In this document: positions 1 to 5,106 of the stretch, piece after piece
Position numbering within the stretch: the stretch's first letter is position 1
Layout of the letters: the number at the start of each line of letters is the position of its first letter
Assembly (NCBI GenBank): GCA_913041905.1
Contig: CAJWJQ010000043.1
Coordinates: 1 to 7,811, forward strand
Length of the DNA stretch: 7,811 nt
Direction: 5' to 3'
Source of the DNA: GCA-2718845 sp913041905
GTDB taxonomy: Bacteria > Pseudomonadota > Gammaproteobacteria > GCA-002705445 > GCA-002716945
Notes under the pieces: model-generated
Told to the model about the DNA's origin: nothing
The model's database searches: none
What the model saw: the letters and a program-made list of their open reading frames with translations, nothing else
Position numbers and translations under genes: made by a program

Positions 1-357
1 ATTTCCAATTTCATTATCAATAATTTCATGCAACATAAGGCCTGTGTCATGATCTATGCCCTTGGTTAACCATGTGATAGATTCAAATTCTTTTAAATAT
101 TTTGAATTTTCTTTTATCACATCACTAAAACCAGAGCTTGAGGTAGCTATAATATTAATAACATTTTTATTAGTTATTGGTGATAAATCTTGGAGGTTTC
201 TAAATTCTATATTTGTATTATTATGTGTTTCTTGTAATTGTTTAATTTTTGTAGAATCTCTTCCATATACTTCAACTAATTTATCTTGTTGAGATAAATG
301 ATGTGCAACTGCTGCCCCCCATTCACCAGCTCCTAATATACGGAATAATTCTGGCAT
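1..357 (-). CDS. gpsA: Glycerol-3-phosphate dehydrogenase [NAD(P)+], N-terminal part (cut by window edge)
   Basis: The first 119 residues are visible; the rest lies to the left of position 1. GpsA is a cytosolic enzyme that reduces dihydroxyacetone phosphate to sn-glycerol-3-phosphate, the backbone for phospholipid synthesis. The N-terminus carries the Rossmann nucleotide-binding motif GAGEWGAAVA (residues 9-18), close to the family form GAGSWGTALA. WLTKGID (residues 96-102) matches the conserved lysine-glycine element near the substrate site, with Lys99 the expected lysine. The stretch that usually reads VPS near residue 70 is diverged here (IIATSSSG). The ATG shares its first base with the secB stop (TAATG) and has no clear Shine-Dalgarno sequence, so translation is probably coupled to secB. 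The secB-gpsA order is typical of gammaproteobacteria. Identification is firm; completeness cannot be judged. Confidence 0.93.
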   Translation of the reverse strand, partial: MPELFRILGAGEWGAAVAHHLSQQDKLVEVYGRDSTKIKQLQETHNNTNIEFRNLQDLSPITNKNVINIIATSSSGFSDVIKENSKYLKEFESITWLTKGIDHDTGLMLHEIIDNEIGN

Positions 358-794
358 TAGTTTTTTTTCTTTTTAGCCATTTCTTGCTTATGTAATGTAT
401 GAAAATCTATCGGAGCAAAAAATATTGGAGGGAACCCAGATTTTTGAATTAAATTCGAAATAGTTTCCATTGCATATGGGAAAATTATTTCGGGGCATCG
501 TATGTTTAAAAAACCACCCTTTAAATTGTCATCGGCTCCTTGTATTGTAAATATTCCCGCTTGTTTTAATTCAACTAAATATATTGTTTTTTCTTCTGTT
601 TCAGCCTTCACATTGATATGTAATGTTATCTCATAAGTTTCATCATCAATCTTATTCATATCCGTGTTTAAATTAAACCCAACTTTTGGTTGCATTTTTA
701 ATTCGTTAAAAATTAAAGGTGCTTCTGGTGATTCAAAAGAAATATCTTTTGCATAAATTCTTTTTACTAAAAATTTAACTTCTTTATCTGCCAT
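357..794 (-). CDS. secB: Protein-export chaperone SecB
   Basis: This 145-residue protein has normal SecB length. SecB is a cytosolic tetramer that keeps precursor proteins unfolded and hands them to SecA for export. Family signatures are present in order: RIYAKDISFESPEAP (residues 12-26), the ELKQAGIF strand (about 76-83), CPEIIFPYA (about 98-106), and GFPPIFFAPIDF (about 120-131). The ATG at 794 is preferred over a longer frame that opens at 830, because the protein then begins MADKEVKF and an AGGAG box (804-808) sits nine bases upstream. The start lies one base after the rhodanese stop and the stop overlaps the gpsA ATG, so the three genes form a tight operon. The C-terminus is lysine-rich (KKKKN) and is encoded by an A-rich tract discussed as a possible frameshift site. 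Confidence 0.96.
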   Translation of the reverse strand: MADKEVKFLVKRIYAKDISFESPEAPLIFNELKMQPKVGFNLNTDMNKIDDETYEITLHINVKAETEEKTIYLVELKQAGIFTIQGADDNLKGGFLNIRCPEIIFPYAMETISNLIQKSGFPPIFFAPIDFHTLHKQEMAKKKKN

Positions 795-795
795 A

Positions 796-1203
796 TTATT
801 TTTCTCCTGATAAAGGCATGTTATTCTCAACCCACGAACTTATACCGCCCTCTAAGTAATAAGCTTGTTCTAACCCTAGCTCAATAAGTGTTTTTGCGGC
901 TTTTATAGCCTCGCTATCTTTTGCGCCATACGTCACTATTGATTGTTCTGTGTTAATTTTAATTGATTCGATATCGTCTAGACTCATATTTTTTGCATTT
1001 ATTATATGTCCTCCTTTGAACTCTTCAGGACTCCTTAAATCTATCAATAAAACTTTAGATCCATTAAGTAATTGTATTAAACCATCTGGTGTTAATTTTT
1101 TGATTGAACCAAATAATGAATTAATTTCTAAATGAGCAATAAGAAGTATTAATATTATAAAAGTTATGAATAAAATAACATTATCAGCTATAAAGTCTAA
1201 CAA
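796..1203 (-). CDS. Membrane-anchored rhodanese-fold protein, YibN-like, without catalytic cysteine
   Basis: This 135-residue protein has one N-terminal membrane segment (about residues 8-24) followed by a single rhodanese domain (about 35-131). The fold is shown by VLLIDLRSPEEFKGGHIINAKN (about 51-72, with the DLR and GHI elements) and by YYLEGGISSWVENNMPL near the end. At the active-site loop, where active enzymes have a cysteine, it reads TYGAKDSEA, and the whole protein contains no cysteine, so ordinary thiosulfate sulfurtransferase activity is unlikely. E. coli YibN has the same layout, also sits upstream of secB-gpsA, and is reported to interact with the YidC insertase. The grxC gene found between yibN and secB in E. 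coli is absent here. The start is TTG at 1203 with an AGGGG box eight bases upstream. The ArsR gene ends 15 bases before it. A role near the Sec/YidC machinery is inferred from the homologue only. Confidence 0.85.
   Translation of the reverse strand: MLDFIADNVILFITFIILILLIAHLEINSLFGSIKKLTPDGLIQLLNGSKVLLIDLRSPEEFKGGHIINAKNMSLDDIESIKINTEQSIVTYGAKDSEAIKAAKTLIELGLEQAYYLEGGISSWVENNMPLSGEK
804..808 (-). promoter_or_regulatory. Ribosome binding site of secB
   Basis: AGGAG on the minus strand, nine bases before the ATG at 794. It lies inside the end of the upstream rhodanese-fold gene and decides against the longer frame opening at 830. Confidence 0.7.
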
Positions 1204-1211
1204 GTTTAAGT

Positions 1212-1216
1212 CCCCT
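1212..1216 (-). promoter_or_regulatory. Ribosome binding site supporting a TTG start
   Basis: AGGGG on the minus strand, eight bases upstream of the TTG at 1203. No in-frame ATG lies nearby, and starting at this TTG keeps the complete membrane segment. Confidence 0.65.
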
Positions 1217-1218
1217 GT

Positions 1219-1566
1219 TTATTTTTGATGTGAACAGAAAACTTCTCGCATCATCTCAATTAATTTTAAAGTTTTTAAATCACTAACCTTATAAAAAACT
1301 TTATTAGCAGACTTTCTTGCAGATAGTATTCCTTTTTCTCTAAGTATAGCTAAATGCTGTGATATATTACTTTGAGATGTACCTACGTTATCTACTATAT
1401 CTTGCACGCTAAACTCTTCTTCGCCTAGTTTACATAGAATCATGAGTCTCAATGGGTGAGACATTGCTTTAAGAGACCTGGATGCCGTTTCTACATCACG
1501 TTGTATTTGTTGCTCCAAAGCAGTTAGGTTATCATCTTCATTAATATTTATATTCTCGGTTTCCAT
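1219..1566 (-). CDS. ArsR/SmtB-family repressor, probable persulfide/redox sensor of the BigR/SqrR type
   Basis: This 115-residue winged-helix regulator has a helix-turn-helix at about residues 53-81, with the recognition helix around SQSNISQHLAILREKG, followed by the wing (about 84-94, KSANKVFYKV). The stretch LKAMSHPLRLMILCKLG (32-48) matches the family's second helix. There is no CxC-type metal site. It has exactly two cysteines, Cys45 in the second helix and Cys111 in the last helix. They are 66 residues apart, the same spacing as Cys42/Cys108 of BigR and Cys41/Cys107 of SqrR, which form a tetrasulfide link and release DNA when reactive sulfur is present. A persulfide-sensing role is inferred from that match. 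The ATG at 1566 has an AAAGG box (1575-1579) eight bases upstream. It is first in the cluster that includes a rhodanese-fold gene, and inverted repeats overlap its upstream region, so autoregulation is likely. Confidence 0.88.
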   Translation of the reverse strand: METENININEDDNLTALEQQIQRDVETASRSLKAMSHPLRLMILCKLGEEEFSVQDIVDNVGTSQSNISQHLAILREKGILSARKSANKVFYKVSDLKTLKLIEMMREVFCSHQK

Positions 1567-1592
1567 TAGATATACCTTTATTAATATATCTA
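1567..1592. promoter_or_regulatory. Inverted repeat next to the ArsR start, candidate operator
   Basis: TAGATATA (1567-1574) and TATATCTA (1585-1592) form a perfect 8-base inverted repeat with a 10-base spacer. The left arm fills the gap between the ArsR ribosome binding site and its ATG. The bases are nearly all A/T, so a chance repeat is possible. Confidence 0.3.
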
Positions 1593-1594
1593 TA

Positions 1595-1612
1595 TATTAG
1601 ACAAAACTAATA
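1595..1612. promoter_or_regulatory. Inverted repeat in the divergent ArsR/protease gap, candidate operator
   Basis: TATTAG (1595-1600) and CTAATA (1607-1612) form a perfect 6-base inverted repeat with a 6-base spacer. The size and placement suit an ArsR-family dimer controlling itself, and perhaps the divergent protease gene as well. I could not pick convincing -35/-10 pairs on either strand here. Confidence 0.4.
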
Positions 1613-1649
1613 AGATAATAAAGAAATAAAATGCTATTATTTGATAAAA

Positions 1650-2921
1650 ATGATGTATAAATTTTTTAATAATACTAAACATTATCTTCTAGCACTATTT
1701 GTACTAACAATACCTTTCATGCCTATCTCAGTTAAGTCTGATGACGGCGTACCAGCAGAAAATATTGAACAATTCGTTGACGTATATAAGCGAATAAAGG
1801 AACAATATGTAGATAATGTTGATGATAGCCAACTTTTTCAATCTGCTATTAAGGGCATGGTTTCTGATTTGGACCCTCATTCATCATATCTTTCAAAAGA
1901 TGATTTTAATGAATTAAAAATTGGTACTACAGGTAAATTTGGGGGTCTTGGAATAGAAATAACAATCGAAGATGATTTTGTAAAAGTTATAGCGCCAATT
2001 GATGATACGCCAGCAAAAAGGGTAGGTGTAAAATCAGGAGATCTAATTATTAAAGTTGATGATACGTCACTGAGAGACATGTCAATAAATGACGCAGTAA
2101 AGCTTATGCGAGGAGAGCCTGGAACTAAAGTTCAAATAACTATTATAAGAAAAAAAGTTAAAAAACCTATAGTGTTTGATATAAAAAGAGAAATTATTAT
2201 TGCAAAAGGTATCAAAAGTAAATTGTTTAATAATGGTATTGGATATATACGTTTATCGAACTTTCAATCAGATTCTACTAATCATGTAAAAAGTGCGATT
2301 CATAAATTAAATAAAGAATCAAAAAATAATTTATCTGGATTAATTTTAGACTTGCGCAATAATCCAGGAGGGGTGCTAGGAACTGCGGTTGGTATAAGTG
2401 ATTTATTTCTTAAAAAAGGGAAAATTGTCTATACAAATGGCAGAACTCTTAACTCTAAATTAGAATATTTTGCAACACCCCAGGATGTTATAGAAGGAAT
2501 TCCTTTAATTGTGATGGTAAATGAGGGTTCTGCGTCTGCCTCTGAAATTGTGGCTGGAGCATTACAAGATAATGAAAGAGCACAAATATTAGGTGTTAAG
2601 TCATATGGGAAAGCATCTGTTCAAACAATACAAGAATTATCTGATGGTTCTGCTTTAAAACTTACAACTGCTAGGTATTATACTCCATTGGGGAGAGACA
2701 TACATAAACACGGAATAGACCCAGATATCATGGTAAAAATTTCTGATAAAGATTTAGTTTCTCTGCCTAAACCTTATGATAAAGATAAGCAGTTATTTGA
2801 GGCAATTGAATACCTTAAAACAATGAAAATTTCATTTGAATCACCATATAGAACCATGGGTATGTATGATTATAATAAGGATACAGCTTGGGGTATAAAT
2901 GAGCACGACGCGACACAATAA
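1650..2921 (+). CDS. ctpA: C-terminal processing peptidase (S41 family, CtpA-like)
   Basis: This periplasmic serine protease of the S41 family trims or degrades envelope proteins; in gammaproteobacteria the gene usually lies beside envC and gpmI. Counting from the ATG at 1650 (423 residues), there is an N-terminal signal or anchor segment (about 9-27), the conserved LDPHSSYL (about 74-81), a PDZ domain with the GGLGIEI entry (about 97-170), and the protease core. Catalytic Ser296 lies in GSASASEIVAGAL, Lys321 in YGKASVQ and Gln325 four residues later; the 25-residue Ser-Lys spacing equals that of known CtpB/CtpA enzymes. LDLRNNPGG (234-242) is the usual core motif. ATG codons at 1650 and 1653 and a TTG at 1641 are all possible starts, and none has a good ribosome binding site. 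The gene is divergent from the ArsR cluster. The natural substrate cannot be told from sequence. Confidence 0.93.
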   Translation: MMYKFFNNTKHYLLALFVLTIPFMPISVKSDDGVPAENIEQFVDVYKRIKEQYVDNVDDSQLFQSAIKGMVSDLDPHSSYLSKDDFNELKIGTTGKFGGLGIEITIEDDFVKVIAPIDDTPAKRVGVKSGDLIIKVDDTSLRDMSINDAVKLMRGEPGTKVQITIIRKKVKKPIVFDIKREIIIAKGIKSKLFNNGIGYIRLSNFQSDSTNHVKSAIHKLNKESKNNLSGLILDLRNNPGGVLGTAVGISDLFLKKGKIVYTNGRTLNSKLEYFATPQDVIEGIPLIVMVNEGSASASEIVAGALQDNERAQILGVKSYGKASVQTIQELSDGSALKLTTARYYTPLGRDIHKHGIDPDIMVKISDKDLVSLPKPYDKDKQLFEAIEYLKTMKISFESPYRTMGMYDYNKDTAWGINEHDATQ

Positions 2922-2957
2922 ATAAAATATCTCAAGAATAAAAACAATTTTCCAAAT

Positions 2958-2970
2958 ATATTGTCAATAT
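2958..2970. repeat. Short palindrome over the hydrolase start codon
   Basis: ATATTG-T-CAATAT is a perfect 6-base inverted repeat around one central base. It includes the first two bases of the ATG at 2969. It could be a small operator or a chance palindrome in AT-rich DNA. Confidence 0.3.
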
Positions 2971-3967
2971 GAACGCACTTACTTTATTAACCTTGCCACT
3001 TTTAATTATTGGATTATTATTAATAAAAATTAATCCTTGTGACTCTGATGCTAAAATTTTTGAAAGACTAGGTTTAAAAGATAATGCAGTAGTATGTTTT
3101 AAAACTATTGATAGTTTTGATTTGAATTATGAAAATAAACCAGAATTAACTATCTATGGAAATCTAAAATTTCCAGAAAAAAAACAAAATAAATATAATG
3201 CGGTTATTCTGTCACATGGATCAGGAGGTATTAGAAAATATCACAATAACTATATTGAAATATTAAATGAGTCTGGATATATAGTTTTCCAGATTGACCA
3301 TTACTTGGGAAGAAATATGAAATATGATGGCAATTTTTCTAAAATTTCTGGAATAACACTTATGAATGATGTATATAAAGCTCTTGCTTTACTTAAAACT
3401 CATCCTCAAATAGAAAAAATAGGGTATATAGGATGGTCACAAGGTGGAGTAGGCCCGATAATGTCTCACTTTCAACATATAAATAATTATGTCAATAACA
3501 GTGAGTACACTTTTGATGCGTCTGTTGCTATATATCCTTATTGTGGATTTACATTCCCTGAAAATTCAATTACAACAACACCTTTATTAATGATTACGGG
3601 TGGAAAGGATGATTTAACTCCAGAAAAAGCATGCATAAATTTATTTAATAAATTTAAAAATGGTACTGGTGAAATTAATCATATGTCTTTTGAAGGCGCA
3701 AGACATGGGTATGATAACCCGTTTCTACTTTTGGGATATACTTTTGATAGGTTGCCTAGTCTGCATATAATAAATAATGATTGCACATTAACAATATCTG
3801 AATCAAGAAATATTATTACTTTAAATAATCGTATTATAAGTGGTCCAAAAGATTCTGCAGAAGTATTAAGCCAGTGTTCTACAAAGGGTGTACATGTAAA
3901 ATACAATGAAAAAGCAGCACGCCAAACCAAATTAGAAATTATAAAATTTTTTAACAGTAAATTTTGA
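2969..3967 (+). CDS. Dienelactone-hydrolase-like alpha/beta hydrolase, membrane-anchored or exported
   Basis: This 332-residue protein has a hydrophobic N-terminal segment (about 4-20) that acts as a signal peptide or anchor; Cys24 is not in a proper lipobox. The alpha/beta hydrolase core shows HGSGG (83-87, oxyanion region), GWSQGG (155-160) with nucleophile Ser157, GGKDDLTP (211-218) with the catalytic Asp at 214 or 215, and GARHGYD (243-249) with His246. The overall arrangement is that of the dienelactone hydrolase group, but the nucleophile is serine rather than the cysteine of classical dienelactone hydrolases. About 86 residues follow the catalytic His, longer than usual, and contain Cys272 and Cys303, which could form a disulfide outside the cytoplasm. 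It follows the protease by 47 bases on the same strand and may be co-transcribed. I see no clear ribosome binding site. The substrate is unknown; an esterase role is inferred. Confidence 0.8.
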   Translation: MNALTLLTLPLLIIGLLLIKINPCDSDAKIFERLGLKDNAVVCFKTIDSFDLNYENKPELTIYGNLKFPEKKQNKYNAVILSHGSGGIRKYHNNYIEILNESGYIVFQIDHYLGRNMKYDGNFSKISGITLMNDVYKALALLKTHPQIEKIGYIGWSQGGVGPIMSHFQHINNYVNNSEYTFDASVAIYPYCGFTFPENSITTTPLLMITGGKDDLTPEKACINLFNKFKNGTGEINHMSFEGARHGYDNPFLLLGYTFDRLPSLHIINNDCTLTISESRNIITLNNRIISGPKDSAEVLSQCSTKGVHVKYNEKAARQTKLEIIKFFNSKF

Positions 3968-3970
3968 TAA

Positions 3971-3988
3971 AGATATTATTTAATATTT
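3971..3988. terminator. Weak hairpin between convergent genes
   Basis: AGATATT (3971-3977) pairs with AATATTT (3982-3988) around a 4-base loop, with one G-T pair. It lies in the 39-base gap between the hydrolase and the ferritin-like gene, where both transcripts should end. The stem is almost all A/T and has no strong T tract on either side, so support is weak. Confidence 0.25.
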
Positions 3989-4006
3989 AGTGTTTATGGG
4001 TAAATT

Positions 4007-4444
4007 CTACTCAGCATAATCTTTAAGCATTTTTTGTATCTCAAGACTGTGCATTTCTTCAAGCCTAATCATTTCTCTTGCGTATTCTTCTATATAAATA
4101 CTAGAACCATCTGCAACTTTGCATAATTCTTTATATAAAGACACAGCATTTTTCTCATGCGTAGCGCTTTCATTAAGCAAATCAACAGACCCATGCTTGT
4201 TTGATTCTTCAATAAATGATATTTCAAGGGATGGATGTCCACCAAGTCCTGTTACTAATTCACCAGCTTGTTGTGCATGAGCAAGCGCCTCTGTGGCTTG
4301 ATCTTTAAAAAATTGAGTGAGGCTTAATCTATCACGCCCTGTAACCATCAAAGCATAATGTGTGTATCTAACAACGCCAGATAACTCATATTGAATAATC
4401 TTATTTAAAATAGTAATGGTTTTTTTTGTATCTAAGTTTTCCAT
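4007..4444 (-). CDS. Ferritin-like diiron protein (bacterioferritin-type, no haem ligand seen)
   Basis: This 145-residue protein is predicted to fold as a four-helix ferritin-like bundle. Candidate iron ligands are Glu20 (helix 1), Glu52 and His56 (helix 2, EALAH), Glu97 (helix 3, HEKNA) and Glu129 with His132 (helix 4, EEMH). The helix 4 motif is the normal ExxH, but the helix 2 motif has three residues between Glu and His instead of two. The residue that would carry the haem-binding Met of bacterioferritin does not appear to be Met, so haem binding is doubtful. The protein is a little shorter than classical bacterioferritins (about 155-160). It may store or detoxify iron, or act as an oxidase-type diiron enzyme; the sequence alone does not decide. 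The gene is divergent from apt across a gap that contains a Fur-box-like sequence, which fits an iron role. Confidence 0.8.
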   Translation of the reverse strand: MENLDTKKTITILNKIIQYELSGVVRYTHYALMVTGRDRLSLTQFFKDQATEALAHAQQAGELVTGLGGHPSLEISFIEESNKHGSVDLLNESATHEKNAVSLYKELCKVADGSSIYIEEYAREMIRLEEMHSLEIQKMLKDYAE

Positions 4445-4456
4445 AATATTATTCGG

Positions 4457-4465
4457 AGTATAGCA
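4457..4465 (-). promoter_or_regulatory. Candidate extended -10 promoter of the ferritin-like gene
   Basis: TGCTATACT on the minus strand fits the extended -10 form (TGn followed by a TATAAT-like hexamer, 5 of 6). No good -35 is present. Transcription would start about six bases before the ATG, which would leave an almost leaderless mRNA and agrees with the lack of a ribosome binding site. Confidence 0.3.
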
Positions 4466-4489
4466 TTAGTAAAATGATACATATAGGAC

Positions 4490-4495
4490 TATAAT
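4490..4495 (+). promoter_or_regulatory. Candidate -10 box for the apt-mtnP-mtnA operon
   Basis: A perfect TATAAT. The best upstream hexamer is TTAGTA (4466-4471, spacer 18), a poor match to TTGACA. Transcription would begin near 4502, just before the Fur-type site, leaving a leader of about 60 bases before apt. Confidence 0.35.
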
Positions 4496-4515
4496 CATTC
4501 TATGAAAATATTTTT

Positions 4516-4535
4516 TGATAATGATAATCACTTAA
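4516..4535. promoter_or_regulatory. Fur-box-like operator
   Basis: TGATAATGATAATCA (4516-4530) matches the 7-1-7 Fur consensus TGATAATnATTATCA at 13 of 14 defined positions. Against the 19-base E. coli consensus GATAATGATAATCATTATC, positions 4517-4535 match 15 of 19, with the first 14 identical. It lies 71 bases upstream of the ferritin-like ATG and 27 bases before the apt start, just downstream of the candidate apt -10 box. Iron-dependent control of one or both directions is inferred. A nearby AT-rich background slightly weakens the case. Confidence 0.65.
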
Positions 4536-4550
4536 AAAAAATAATTATTG

Positions 4551-4555
4551 TAAGG
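4551..4555 (+). promoter_or_regulatory. Ribosome binding site supporting the TTG start of apt
   Basis: TAAGG, seven bases before the TTG at 4563. The next in-frame ATG falls at residue 24, beyond the conserved IPNFPKKGI segment, so the TTG start is well supported. Confidence 0.65.
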
Positions 4556-4562
4556 TTAAATT

Positions 4563-5105
4563 TTGATAAATAGTACTGAAAAATTTTTAAAGAACAAAAT
4601 AAGAGTAATTCCAAATTTCCCAAAAAAAGGAATAATGTTTCAAGATATTTTTTCATTGGTAGAAGACCCAAAATCTCTCAAAATAATTGTTAATGAGATT
4701 TCTAAAATAGTAAAAAATAATAAATTTACAAAAATTGTAGGAATTGAGGCAAGGGGTTTTATATTTGGGTCTCTGGTTGCAATGAAAAATAAAATTCCTT
4801 TTATACCAATTCGAAAACAAGGAAAATTACCTGGAAATACTTTTAAAAAAAAATATAAACTAGAATATGGTTTTGACCAAATTGAGATACAAAAAAATAG
4901 CATTCTAAAAAAAGATAAGGTATTAATAATAGATGACTTAATAGCAACTGGTGGAACTGCCTGTGCATCAGCTGACCTTATAAAAAATATGTCACCTAAG
5001 AAAATTTCTTTTTTATTTGTTGTTGATTTATATAATTTAGGTGGGGCAGAAATGCTCTTGAAAAAAGAATATGATGTTTTTACTTTAATTAAGACTAAGG
5101 GGTAA
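4563..5105 (+). CDS. apt: Adenine phosphoribosyltransferase
   Basis: This cytosolic enzyme converts adenine and PRPP to AMP and pyrophosphate. The 180-residue length is normal. Signatures are IRVIPNFPKKGIMFQDI (13-29), GIEARGFIFG (60-69), the RKQGKLPG to YKLEYG stretch (84-103), and the PRPP-binding loop VLIIDDLIATGGTACAS (120-136). The gene is first in a plus-strand operon; the next gene, mtnP, begins one base after its stop. Because MtnP releases adenine from methylthioadenosine, Apt is the natural enzyme to recapture that base. Translation starts at TTG, supported by a TAAGG box. An unbroken run of nine A occurs at 4845-4853, coding for part of FKKKYK, and could be prone to slippage. Identification is firm. 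Confidence 0.95.
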   Translation: MINSTEKFLKNKIRVIPNFPKKGIMFQDIFSLVEDPKSLKIIVNEISKIVKNNKFTKIVGIEARGFIFGSLVAMKNKIPFIPIRKQGKLPGNTFKKKYKLEYGFDQIEIQKNSILKKDKVLIIDDLIATGGTACASADLIKNMSPKKISFLFVVDLYNLGGAEMLLKKEYDVFTLIKTKG

Positions 5106-5106
5106 T

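Noticed and set aside
56..292. Plus-strand open frame of 78 codons opposite gpsA
   Set aside because: It lies fully antisense to the well-supported gpsA frame, has no ribosome binding site and shows no recognisable domain.
1631..1660. Nine-codon mini-frame (MLLFDKNDV) overlapping the protease start
   Set aside because: It has no convincing ribosome binding site, and short frames of this kind are common by chance in AT-rich DNA. A leader-peptide role cannot be supported.
3679..3930. Minus-strand frame opposite the hydrolase C-terminus
   Set aside because: The sense frame continues without interruption to an alpha/beta hydrolase end; the antisense translation is featureless.
4534..4541. A8 tract after the Fur-type site as a terminator or phase-variable spacer
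   Set aside because: No stem precedes it that would make an intrinsic terminator, and a single short tract in AT-rich DNA is weak evidence for phase variation.
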